NCBI RefSeq assembly: GCF_000262345.1
Contig: NZ_AJTQ01000042.1
Location: 1 to 34,071, forward strand
Reading direction: 5' to 3'
From: Streptomyces xiaopingdaonensis
GTDB taxonomy: Bacteria; Actinomycetota; Actinomycetes; Streptomycetales; Streptomycetaceae
Length of the DNA stretch: 34,071 nucleotides
Each line of letters starts with the position of its first letter. Position 1 is the first letter of the stretch. A model generated the notes under the pieces. The model was not told the DNA's origin. It was given only the letters and a program-made list of their open reading frames with translations, and did no database searches. Of this stretch, positions 1 to 6,992 are shown one piece after another. Both the position numbers and the translations under genes were made by a program.

Positions 1-1137
1 GTTGAGGACGCGGTCGAGCGCCTGGAGAAGGGTGAAGACCGCGCCGTCGTATGCGGCCTGGAGGAGCTGGCCGCCCGAGGTGGCGTGGCGCAGGCCCGTC
101 AACAGCCCCGTGGCGTAGGGGAAATCGGGGGTGCGCTCGCCGTCGAGGAAGGGGAGCAGGACCGTCTCGCCTGCGGGGTCGACCGCCTCGCGGTCCCTGC
201 CGAGGAGTTCGGCGACTCTGTCCACGGCGAGGGTGCAGTTGAGGGTGCAGGCGAGCGGGAGCCAGTCGGCGCGCGCGTCGGCGAAGCCGGAGACGGTGCC
301 GCTCGGGTCGGTGGGCCGGTGCGGTGAGACGGCGTAGACGGTGCCCGAGGTGCCCAGCGAGACGACGGGGCGCCCCGGGCGCAGGCCGAGGCCGAGCGCT
401 GCCGCCATGTTGTCGCCCGTGCCCGTGGCGACGAGGGTGCCCTCGGGCAGGCCGCTCGGCTCCCACCCCGCCACCTCGCCGACCGTCCCCGCGGCCTCTC
501 CCGGGGCGAGGACCTCGGGGAGCAACTGCGGGTCGAGTTCGGCGAGTTCGAGGACTTTCTCGTCGTACGCCTGCTGCGCCGAGGACCACCAGCCGGTGCC
601 CGAGGCGTCGCCGCGGTCGGTGACGGCCCGGCCGGTGAGGCGCTCGGTGAGGAAGTCGTGCGGGAGGCGGACGGCGGCAGCGGCGGCCGCGGCCTGCGGC
701 TCGTTCTCCCGGAGCCACGCCCACTTGGTGACCGTGTACGCCGGCAGCGGGACGCTTCCGATCCGCTCGGCCCACTCGCCGGGCCCGCCCAACTCGGCCA
801 CGAGACGGTCGCGTTGGGGTGCGGAGCGCACGTCGTTCCAGAGCAGGGCGGGCCGCACGGGCACGCCCTGCGCGTCGAGGGTGACGAGCCCGTGCTGCTG
901 GCCGGCGACCGAGACGGCCGCCGCCTCGGCCGCGGCGGGTCCGCACTGTGCGAGCGCCTCGCGGAGCGCCTGCCACCACTCCTGCGGATCGCTCTCCCTG
1001 CGCTGGTCCCCTGTGACGGTGTGCGCCGCCTGGCCACGGGCGACGACGTCGCCCGTACCGGCGTCGACGACGAGCACCTTGGTCGACTGGGTGGAGCTGT
1101 CGACTCCCACGACGAGCGGCCCCTGCGGTGCGGTCAT
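1..1137 (-). CDS. xylB: Xylulokinase (partial, C-terminus outside window)
   Basis: This gene encodes a FGGY-family sugar kinase that phosphorylates D-xylulose to xylulose 5-phosphate, the second step of xylose catabolism in the cytoplasm. The reverse strand stays open for 379 codons from the ATG at 1137 to the window edge, so about 100 C-terminal residues of a typical 480-residue enzyme are missing. The N-terminus carries the FGGY phosphate-binding segment GVDSSTQSTK. It is followed by AGQQHG, LLWNDVRS and, later, VSLGTSGTVYA, all typical of xylulokinases. A purine-rich GAGGGA lies about ten bases upstream of the ATG. The gene is divergent from xylA, and the shared intergenic region holds a dyad that could bind a xylose regulator. 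Assignment over other FGGY kinases rests on both the motifs and the xylA neighbour. Confidence 0.93.
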   Translation of the reverse strand, partial: MTAPQGPLVVGVDSSTQSTKVLVVDAGTGDVVARGQAAHTVTGDQRRESDPQEWWQALREALAQCGPAAAEAAAVSVAGQQHGLVTLDAQGVPVRPALLWNDVRSAPQRDRLVAELGGPGEWAERIGSVPLPAYTVTKWAWLRENEPQAAAAAAAVRLPHDFLTERLTGRAVTDRGDASGTGWWSSAQQAYDEKVLELAELDPQLLPEVLAPGEAAGTVGEVAGWEPSGLPEGTLVATGTGDNMAAALGLGLRPGRPVVSLGTSGTVYAVSPHRPTDPSGTVSGFADARADWLPLACTLNCTLAVDRVAELLGRDREAVDPAGETVLLPFLDGERTPDFPYATGLLTGLRHATSGGQLLQAAYDGAVFTLLQALDRVLN

Positions 1138-1186
1138 GGTCTTTTCCCTCTTCCCCGGCTGCAGATGCTGAGCGCATACTAGTTTG

Positions 1187-1203
1187 TTAGAAGGCATTAC
1201 TAA
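1187..1203. promoter_or_regulatory. Candidate xylose-repressor operator between xylB and xylA
   Basis: A 17-base imperfect dyad, TTAGAAGGCATTACTAA, lies in the AT-richest patch of the xylB-xylA intergenic region. Another half site, ACTAG, lies just upstream at 1178-1182. Arms of the TTAGT/ACTAA kind are plausible for a ROK-family xylose regulator, which commonly controls xylAB in actinobacteria. No regulator gene is visible in this window, so the assignment is inference from position and symmetry. Confidence 0.45.
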
Positions 1204-1331
1204 TCGGCGCGAGCGTTCAACTACCGCCCCTGCCACGCCAGTAGGGACTCCTGCTCGCTCGAACCGGGTTCATGACACGGCATCACCGACGGAGCGGGAA
1301 ACCGTGCCGCTCCGCGGCAAGAGAGGACGCG

Positions 1332-2498
1332 ATGAACTACCAGCCAGAGCCGGCGGACAAGTTCAGCTTCGGTCTGTGGACCGTGGGATGGCAGGGGCGG
1401 GACCCCTTCGGCGAGGCGACGAGGACGCCGCTCGAACCGTCCGAGGCGGTGCGGCGGCTCTCCGGTCTCGGGGCCTGGGGCGTCACCTTCCACGACGACG
1501 ACCTCATCCCGTTCGGTGCGACGGAGGCCGAACGCGACGGCTGCATCAAGAAGTTCAGGCAGGCGCTCGACGCGACCGGCATGGTCGTCCCCATGGCGAC
1601 CACCAACCTCTTCGGGCACCCCGTCTTCAAGGACGGGGGATTCACCTCCAACGACCGCGCCGTGCGCCGCTTCGCGCTCCGCAAGACGATGCGCAACATC
1701 GACCTGGCGGCCGAGCTCGGCGCCGAGACGTACGTCGCCTGGGGCGGCAGGGAGGGGGCCGAGTCCGGAGGGGCGAAGGACGTGCGCCTCGCGCTCGACC
1801 GTATGAAGGAAGCGTTCGACTTCCTCGCCGACCACGTCGTGGAGCAGGGCTACGATCTCCGGTTCGCGATCGAGCCGAAGCCCAACGAGCCGCGGGGCGA
1901 CATCCTGCTGCCGACCGTGGGCCACGCCCTCGCCTTCATCGACCGGCTGGAGCGGCCCGAACTCTTCGGCGTCAACCCGGAGGTGGGCCACGAGCAGATG
2001 GCCGGCCTCAACTTCCCGCACGGGATCGCCCAGGCGCTCTGGTCCGGCAAACTCTTCCACCTCGACCTCAACGGGCAGACGGGCGTCAAGTACGACCAGG
2101 ACCTGCGCTTCGGCGCGGGGGACGTGCGGTCCGCCTTCTGGCTCGTCGACCTGCTGGAACGAGGCGGCTACCAGGGGCCGAGGCACTTCGACTTCAAGCC
2201 CCCGCGCACCGAGGACTACGACGGTGTCTGGGACTCCGCCGCCGGATGCATGCGCAACTACCTCATCCTGCGGGAGCGCGCAGCGGCCTTCCGCGCCGAT
2301 GCGCGTGTCCAGGAGGCGCTGCACGAGGCGGGCCTGGAAGAGCTGGCCCAGCCCACCCTGGCGGAGGGCGAGACACCGGCCGCGCTCCTCGCCGACCGCT
2401 CGGCCTTCGAAGAGTTCGACGTCGACCGGGCGGCGGCGCGCGGCATGGCCTTCGAGCGCCTCGACCAGCTCGCCATGGACCATCTCCTCGGCGTCTGA
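1332..2498 (+). CDS. xylA: Xylose isomerase
   Basis: This enzyme interconverts D-xylose and D-xylulose (and glucose and fructose) in the cytoplasm using two divalent metal ions. The ATG at 1332 is preferred over an upstream frame extension because GAGAGGA sits just before it and it gives 388 residues, the usual length of Streptomyces class I xylose isomerases. His54 and Asp57 fall in TFHDDD. The metal ligands are visible in [11 protein letters not shown], in EVGHEQMAG, in YDQDLRFG and in HFDFKP, all in the family order. The gene is divergent from xylB and ends before a strong hairpin shared with the convergent sigma-factor gene. No catalytic residue appears altered. Confidence 0.98.
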   Translation: MNYQPEPADKFSFGLWTVGWQGRDPFGEATRTPLEPSEAVRRLSGLGAWGVTFHDDDLIPFGATEAERDGCIKKFRQALDATGMVVPMATTNLFGHPVFKDGGFTSNDRAVRRFALRKTMRNIDLAAELGAETYVAWGGREGAESGGAKDVRLALDRMKEAFDFLADHVVEQGYDLRFAIEPKPNEPRGDILLPTVGHALAFIDRLERPELFGVNPEVGHEQMAGLNFPHGIAQALWSGKLFHLDLNGQTGVKYDQDLRFGAGDVRSAFWLVDLLERGGYQGPRHFDFKPPRTEDYDGVWDSAAGCMRNYLILRERAAAFRADARVQEALHEAGLEELAQPTLAEGETPAALLADRSAFEEFDVDRAAARGMAFERLDQLAMDHLLGV

Positions 2499-2523
2499 CC
2501 CCCACCGCGACGACCACCCGGCT

Positions 2524-2550
2524 CCGGGCGGCGCGGCCCGCGCCGCCCGG
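2524..2550. terminator. Hairpin terminator between xylA and the sigma-factor gene
   Basis: A perfect 12-bp stem (2524-2535 with 2539-2550) closes over a three-base loop between two convergent genes. There is no U tract, which is common for streptomycete terminators. It could serve both strands. Confidence 0.6.
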
Positions 2551-2560
2551 GACGGCGACC

Positions 2561-3610
2561 TCACGGCGCCTCCCGGAGCGGGGGCGCGTCGCCGAGCGGG
2601 CTGCGTGCGGAGTCGAGGGCGGCCGGGAGACCGCACTTGGCGAAGAGCCGGGTGTCGAAAAAGGCGGCGACGTGCACCACTCGACCCTCGCGGAGGTTCA
2701 GCACCTGGAGATGGAAGGGGCGGTAGGAACCGTCAGCCTGGAGCCTGTAGAGCCCGAAGGCCGGCTGCCCGTTGGCCGAGGTCGGCACCATTGCGCCCTC
2801 GCCGGGACCGAGCGGGCACTGGGCGGCGATGAGCCGGAAGAGCCGCTCCCGTCCGCGCACCCACTCGGGGAACGGCGGCATCTCCCAGACGACCTCCTCC
2901 TGGAAGAGGTCGGCGATGGCCCTGACGTCCGCCTTCTCGAACGCGGCGGCGTACCGCTCCAGACGTGAGCGCAGGCGCGGGTCCGTGGGTTCGGAGAGTT
3001 CCTCCTCCATCGGGGCGACGTCCTGGAGTTGGGCTCTTGCCCGCTGGAGAGCACTGTTGACCGCGGCGGTGCTGGTGCCGAGGAGCTCTGCGACCTCGCC
3101 GGCGCGCCACTTGAGGACGTCGCGGAGGAGCAGCACGGCGCGCTGCCTCGCCGGAAGGTGCTGGAGCGCTGCGACGAGCGCGAGCCGCATGCTGGCGCGC
3201 CCCGCGACCACGGACGCGGGATCGCCCGCGGGTGCCTGCCCGAAGAGGGCGTCGGGCGCCGGTTCGAGCCAGGGCACTTCCGCCGACTCGGCGACGGGAC
3301 GCTCCGGGTCCTCGACGGGGGCGCCGAGGCCCGTGGGCATCGGGCGTCTGCCGCGCTGTTCTATGGCGGTGAGGCAGGCGTTGGTCGCGATGCGGTAGAG
3401 CCAGGTGCGCAGCGAGGAGCGGCCTTCGAAGCGGTCGCCTGCGCGCCATGCGCGGAGGTAGGTGTCCTGGACGAGGTCCTCGGCGTCGTGGACCGAACCG
3501 AGCATCCGGTAGCAGTGCGCGAGGAGTTCGCCGCGAAAGGGCCGCGCCTGCTCCAGGAGCTTCTCGCGCGCCGCCGTCCCGCACGCCGGTGCCTTCACCG
3601 TCTCCGCCAT
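2561..3610 (-). CDS. ECF sigma factor with C-terminal SnoaL-like domain (SigG/SigX5 type)
   Basis: This is a 349-residue RNA polymerase sigma factor of the ECF class that carries a C-terminal NTF2/SnoaL-like domain. Region 2 is visible as the AEDLVQDTYLRAWR segment and RSSLRTWLYRIATNACL. Region 4 is visible as LPARQRAVLLLRDVLKW followed by the helix-turn-helix around GTSTAAVNSALQRARAQL. The last roughly 140 residues start with LERYAAAFEKADVRAIADLF, typical of SnoaL-like folds. The ATG at 3610 is chosen because GGAAGG lies about eight bases upstream; a TTG 33 bases further up has no such support. In related families the tail replaces an anti-sigma factor in controlling activity, and none is seen beside this gene. 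The gene resembles the TIGR02960 group, but no target promoter can be assigned. Confidence 0.9.
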   Translation of the reverse strand: MAETVKAPACGTAAREKLLEQARPFRGELLAHCYRMLGSVHDAEDLVQDTYLRAWRAGDRFEGRSSLRTWLYRIATNACLTAIEQRGRRPMPTGLGAPVEDPERPVAESAEVPWLEPAPDALFGQAPAGDPASVVAGRASMRLALVAALQHLPARQRAVLLLRDVLKWRAGEVAELLGTSTAAVNSALQRARAQLQDVAPMEEELSEPTDPRLRSRLERYAAAFEKADVRAIADLFQEEVVWEMPPFPEWVRGRERLFRLIAAQCPLGPGEGAMVPTSANGQPAFGLYRLQADGSYRPFHLQVLNLREGRVVHVAAFFDTRLFAKCGLPAALDSARSPLGDAPPLREAP

Positions 3611-3673
3611 CGTTTCGCCTTCCGATCGGACCGTCGGAGACAAGTGTGGCGCCCACCACTGACAACGGGCGGG

Positions 3674-3708
3674 CCGGCGGAGCGGAAGCCAACCCTCCGC
3701 TCCGCCGG
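3674..3708 (-). terminator. Hairpin downstream of the YceI gene
   Basis: A perfect 13-bp stem (3674-3686 with 3696-3708) with a nine-base loop lies 21 bases past the YceI stop codon. It separates that gene from the co-oriented sigma-factor gene, which suggests the two are mainly transcribed separately. Confidence 0.6.
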
Positions 3709-3728
3709 GGCACTTCGGCCGCCCGCGT

Positions 3729-4622
3729 TCACCGCACGGCCGCCGCCTGGACGCACTGCACGTCGAGCTCGATCCGGATCGTGGCGCCGACGACGGCGAT
3801 GCCGGCCTCCAGCATCTTGCGCCAGTTGAGCGTGAAGTCCTCCCGATGCAGCTCGGTGGAGGCGGCGCAGGCCGTGCGCAACTCCCCCTCCATGCCGGTC
3901 CCGACGCCGAGGTAGCGCGTGTCGAGCTGCACGTTGCGGCTGACGCCGTGGAGGTTGAGGACGCCCTGCACGGTCCACCGGGAGCCGCCGCGGTGCACGA
4001 ACCGCTCGCTGGCGAAGTGCAGATACGGGTAGTTGGCGGCGTCGAGGAAGTCGGACGAGCGCAGGTGGTTGTCGCGCGCGGGGACGTTGGTGTCGATGCT
4101 GGCGGCCTCGATGGCGACCTCCATGAACGACTGCTGCGGGTCGGGGCCGACGAGGAGCCGGCCCTCGAAGGCGTTGAACCGCCCGTGCACCTCGGCGAGT
4201 CCGATGTGCCGGGCGATGAAGCGCACCGAGGTGTGCGCGGGATCGATCCGCCACTCGCCGGGCTGCGGCAGTCGGGGAGCGGGCGCGACGTCCATGGTGG
4301 CGGGCGGGAGCGTGGTCCGCTCGTCCTGCTCGACGAGGACCGAGGTGCGAAGCGGCTCGAACCCCTCCGCCGCCACGGAGAGTTGGTACGAGCCGGGTGG
4401 CAGCGTCGCGGTGAAGATGCCGTTGGGGTCGGTCCGCCCGCGCGTCGCCTCTCTGCCGTCGGGCCCGGTCAGCTTCGTGCGGGCGCCCGGGAGCGGGAGG
4501 CCGACCGGGTCCTGCACGAAGAGGTCCAGCGCACCGCAGCCGTGCGGGAGCGTGGCGAGCGCCCGGGGAGCGGTGCGACGGGAGCGACGGGTGGGGAGGA
4601 AACGCAGTGCCATACGCTCCAT
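3729..4622 (-). CDS. YceI-family protein with N-terminal carboxypeptidase-regulatory-like domain
   Basis: The C-terminal part, from about residue 125 (EWRIDPAHTSVRFIARHIG), is a YceI domain, a lipocalin-like barrel that binds polyisoprenoid or other amphipathic lipids. The segments SIDTNVPARDNHLRSSDFLD and LNLHGVSRNV are highly typical. Residues about 35-115 (LPGARTKLTGPDG, RGRTDPNGIFTATLPPGSY) look like a carboxypeptidase-regulatory/Ig-like beta domain, so the protein is 297 residues rather than the usual 180 or so. No convincing signal peptide or transmembrane segment is seen, although the N-terminus is basic. The start is uncertain: ATGs at 4622 and 4613 both lack a strong ribosome-binding site. 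The gene lies upstream of and co-oriented with the ECF sigma factor but is separated from it by a hairpin. Confidence 0.9.
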   Translation of the reverse strand: MERMALRFLPTRRSRRTAPRALATLPHGCGALDLFVQDPVGLPLPGARTKLTGPDGREATRGRTDPNGIFTATLPPGSYQLSVAAEGFEPLRTSVLVEQDERTTLPPATMDVAPAPRLPQPGEWRIDPAHTSVRFIARHIGLAEVHGRFNAFEGRLLVGPDPQQSFMEVAIEAASIDTNVPARDNHLRSSDFLDAANYPYLHFASERFVHRGGSRWTVQGVLNLHGVSRNVQLDTRYLGVGTGMEGELRTACAASTELHREDFTLNWRKMLEAGIAVVGATIRIELDVQCVQAAAVR

Positions 4623-4917
4623 GTTGCCAGTCGCACCGCACAGGTGAACGATCGGGAGGTCCGGCCTGACCGCACGTGCCCTCTTGCGGCCCGTGTGCGT
4701 GGGGTGTCACGGAATCACCACTTCCCCGTCACGTGGCGAAGTACGGGCGTTTCAGGGCGGGTTGGATCCGTGGCATCGTGAGTTCCCCGGGGCGCCGACC
4801 AGTTGGTGCTGTCCCCGGAGTCCGCGGCGCGCGGTGACCCTCGACGGTCCTGCGCGCGCCGAGCGTTGACCCAGGGTGTACGCACAGGTGGTGAGGGCGA
4901 CATGACACAGTGGTGGC
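4623..4917. other. Divergent intergenic region, YceI gene and proline-rich gene
   Basis: This 295-base divergent region must hold the promoters of both flanking genes. I see a TTGACC hexamer at 4865-4870 on the plus strand that could be a -35 element, but no convincing -10. Short repeats of GTCACG occur near 4709-4735. I see no gene here. Confidence 0.4.
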
Positions 4918-5724
4918 ATGACGATGCCGCCTCCACCGCCCACTCCACCACCCGGACCGCCCGGACCGCAGGGCCCGCCACCGGGTGCGTACGGCTCTCC
5001 CGGAGCACCGCCGCCCGGACCGCCCGGCGGAGGCTTCGGCCCCCCGGGCTCCGGCGGGTTCGGACCACCCGGGAGCGGCTCAGGTTGGCCGCCGCCCCCG
5101 CCGCCCGGCGGAGGGGGCGGCAAGGGCAAGGTGGTCGCGGCGATCGCGGCGGCGGCTGTCGTGGTCGTCGCGCTGGTGGTCGCGGGTGTCGTCGTGCTCT
5201 CGGGAGGGGGAGACGACGACAAGGCCGACGACAAGCCGAGCCCCACGGTGTCGGAGAGCTCCACCCCGCCCGAGGAACTTCCCTCGGACGACCCGGCCGA
5301 CGACCCGTTGGACGATCCCGCGACCGAGTTCCCCGAGGACGAGCCGTCCGACGAGCCGAGCAGCGACCCCAGCAACGTTCCGCTGCCGTCGTGGCTGCTG
5401 CAGGAGGGCGACTGCTTCGACCTCCCCGACGACGACACCGGCGGCAAGGTCCTGATGCGCGAGTGCGACGAGTCGCACTACGGCGAGGTCGTCAAGCGCG
5501 TGAAGATCGAGGGGAATTACGACACCGACTCCGAGGTGCGCAAGAAGGCGTCGTCGCTCTGCGAGAAGCCGCTGCGCGACAAGGGCAACAAGCAGGACCC
5601 GGGGAAGGTGAGCCGCACCCTCGTGAGCTATCCGAAGGCGGCCGGCGTCGACTCCGGGATCAACTACGTCACGTGCAGCCTCACCGCCGCGGAGGGCAAG
5701 AAGCTGAAGGAGCCGCTCCGCTAG
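4918..5724 (+). CDS. Proline/glycine-rich single-pass membrane protein with C-terminal extracellular domain
   Basis: The 268-residue product has three parts. Residues 1-70 are a cytoplasmic proline/glycine-rich tail with repeats such as GFGPPGSG. A single transmembrane helix covers about 71-94. Next comes a highly acidic Asp/Glu/Ser/Pro linker (about 98-150) and then a C-terminal domain with four cysteines (GDCFDLP, RECDESHYG, SLCEKPL, VTCSLT). The cysteine spacing and the CDESHYGEVV segment resemble the septum-formation/DUF4190-type lipid-face domains common in actinobacteria, but I cannot name a function. The ATG at 4918 is weakly supported by GTGGTGG upstream. An ATG at 4924 is possible. 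The gene is monocistronic, ending in a strong terminator. Confidence 0.85.
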   Translation: MTMPPPPPTPPPGPPGPQGPPPGAYGSPGAPPPGPPGGGFGPPGSGGFGPPGSGSGWPPPPPPGGGGGKGKVVAAIAAAAVVVVALVVAGVVVLSGGGDDDKADDKPSPTVSESSTPPEELPSDDPADDPLDDPATEFPEDEPSDEPSSDPSNVPLPSWLLQEGDCFDLPDDDTGGKVLMRECDESHYGEVVKRVKIEGNYDTDSEVRKKASSLCEKPLRDKGNKQDPGKVSRTLVSYPKAAGVDSGINYVTCSLTAAEGKKLKEPLR

Positions 5725-5775
5725 GCGCGTTGGCGGCCTGAGCCGTCGACGTCCCCGTGAGACAGAGGGATTGGC

Positions 5776-5813
5776 AGCCGCGGCACGGGAAACCTCCCGT
5801 GCCGCGGCTTTTT
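5776..5813 (+). terminator. Strong intrinsic terminator after the proline-rich membrane protein
   Basis: A perfect 15-bp stem (5776-5790 with 5795-5809) with an AACC loop is followed by a T run to 5813. This is a textbook rho-independent terminator and the only one in the window with a clear U tract. Confidence 0.92.
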
Positions 5814-5844
5814 GACGTTCACTCACGGGCGTTCTCTCCCGACG

Positions 5845-5891
5845 CTACACGTGTAGAAATCTTGAAAGCGTGGGATCGATCCCGCTAGACG
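5845..5891 (+). promoter_or_regulatory. Candidate regulated promoter with two perfect palindromes
   Basis: A perfect 12-base palindrome, CTACACGTGTAG (5845-5856), lies just upstream of a -35-like TTGAAA (5862-5867). Eighteen bases further is a -10-like TAGACG (5886-5891). A second perfect 12-base palindrome, GGGATCGATCCC (5872-5883), fills the spacer. The centres are 27 bases apart. A repressor binding the spacer site would block RNA polymerase. The predicted start, near 5898, leaves a leader of about 180 bases before the SGNH hydrolase ATG at 6077. Promoter and operator roles are inferred from layout. Confidence 0.5.
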
Positions 5892-6001
5892 CTCCGAGGT
5901 GATCCGTCGCGTGCGTCGCCCCAACGGGCGGCGCAGCGCTGCGGGTTCGTCGGGTCCGTCGCGCTCGTCGGGTCGTCAACGGCGGCGTGCGGCCCTGACT
6001 T

Positions 6002-6015
6002 GGCATGAACATGCC
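6002..6015 (+). promoter_or_regulatory. Inverted repeat in the leader of the SGNH hydrolase gene
   Basis: GGCATG-AA-CATGCC is a perfect 14-base inverted repeat 61 bases upstream of the hydrolase start. It does not look like a terminator (short stem, two-base spacer) and could be an operator near a second promoter. The rest of the 5898-6076 interval holds only short TCGTCGGGT repeats around 5947-5976. Confidence 0.35.
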
Positions 6016-6076
6016 TTCATCTCATCGGCGCCGCACGGCACCAGACCGCCTCCTCCAACCCCCCACCGGAGGTCCC

Positions 6077-6877
6077 ATGAAGTGCTGCAGACTCGCCGCC
6101 GCCCTCTCCGCGGTGGCCGCCCTCCTCGGCCTCTCCCTCGCGGGAGCGGCCTCGGCCCAGGCCCAGTCCGCGGCGACCGGCTACGTCGCCCTCGGCGACT
6201 CCTACTCCTCAGGGGTCGGCGCCGGCGACTACGATTCGGGGAGCGGCGACTGCAAGCGCAGCGCCAACGCCTACCCGCAGTTGTGGAACGCGGCCAACTC
6301 GCCTTCCTCGTTCGACTTCACCGCCTGCTCGGGGGCGGTGACGACGGACGTCATCAACGACCAACTGGGCCCGCTCGACGACTCCACGGGGCTCGTCACG
6401 ATCAGCATCGGCGGCAACGACGCCGGCTTCGCCGACGCCATGACCACCTGCGTGACCTCCGGCGAGAGCGCCTGCATCGAACGCCTCCAGGAGGCGAGGG
6501 ACTACATCAGCGGCACGCTGCCCGGAAAGCTCGACGCCGTCTACGACGCCATCAGCAGCAAGGCGCCCTCGGCGGACGTGGTCGTCCTCGGCTACCCGCG
6601 GATGTACGAGCTCGACGGGAACTGCGCCGTCGGCATCAGCGAGAAGTCCCGCGCCGCCGTCAACGACGCCTCCGACGACCTCAGCGACGTCGTCTCCGGC
6701 CGCGCCGGGGCGCACGGCTTCCAGTACGGCGACGTGCGTCCCCACTTCACCGGCCACGAGATCTGCTCGGGAGACGAGTGGCTGCACAGCGTCACCGTGC
6801 CGATCGGTGACTCGTACCACCCGACGGCCGCCGGCCAGTCCGGGGGCTACCTCCCCGCGCTGGAGGCGCACGCCTGA
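6077..6877 (+). CDS. Secreted SGNH/GDSL lipase-esterase
   Basis: This is an extracellular serine hydrolase for carboxylic esters or lipids, resembling the Streptomyces rimosus lipase family in size (266 residues) and motifs. The ATG at 6077 has GGAGG five to nine bases upstream and begins a signal peptide with a hydrophobic core to about residue 25, with likely cleavage near the ASAQAQSA segment. Block I is GDSYSSG with the catalytic serine at about residue 42. Block III is ISIGGNDAGF, giving the oxyanion asparagine. Block V is DSYHPTAAG with the catalytic histidine. Six cysteines in the mature part could form three disulfides, as in characterised relatives. The gene stands alone between terminators and has an unusually palindrome-rich upstream region. 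Substrate cannot be read from sequence. Confidence 0.95.
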   Translation: MKCCRLAAALSAVAALLGLSLAGAASAQAQSAATGYVALGDSYSSGVGAGDYDSGSGDCKRSANAYPQLWNAANSPSSFDFTACSGAVTTDVINDQLGPLDDSTGLVTISIGGNDAGFADAMTTCVTSGESACIERLQEARDYISGTLPGKLDAVYDAISSKAPSADVVVLGYPRMYELDGNCAVGISEKSRAAVNDASDDLSDVVSGRAGAHGFQYGDVRPHFTGHEICSGDEWLHSVTVPIGDSYHPTAAGQSGGYLPALEAHA

Positions 6878-6935
6878 CGGACGCGCCCCGGCTCCGATCG
6901 GCGCACGGGCGACCGGAGCCGTTCACGGGGGGCAC

Positions 6936-6973
6936 GGGACGCCGCGGGTCGCAGAACGCGCCCGCGGCGTCCC
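6936..6973. terminator. Hairpin between the convergent SGNH and SWIM genes
   Basis: A perfect 13-bp stem (6936-6948 with 6961-6973) with a 12-base loop lies between convergent genes and probably acts on both strands. A weaker 8-bp hairpin with a long loop precedes it at 6889-6921. Confidence 0.65.
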
Positions 6974-6992
6974 TGCGTTCGGCTGCCCGCTG

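Noticed and set aside
3611..3643. TTG start for the sigma factor 33 bases upstream
   Set aside because: No ribosome-binding site; the ATG at 3610 has GGAAGG at good spacing.
4902..5741. ATG at 4902 opening a long frame overlapping the proline-rich protein gene
   Set aside because: The product is Arg-rich without domains, while the 4918 frame has a membrane helix, an acidic linker and ordered cysteines.
5947..5976. TCGTCGGGT repeats as a possible CRISPR or tandem-repeat array
   Set aside because: Only a few short imperfect copies with no spacer structure; low-complexity GC-rich leader sequence.
6889..6921. 8-bp hairpin after the SGNH gene as a separate terminator
   Set aside because: The loop is 17 bases and a much better 13-bp hairpin follows at 6936-6973.
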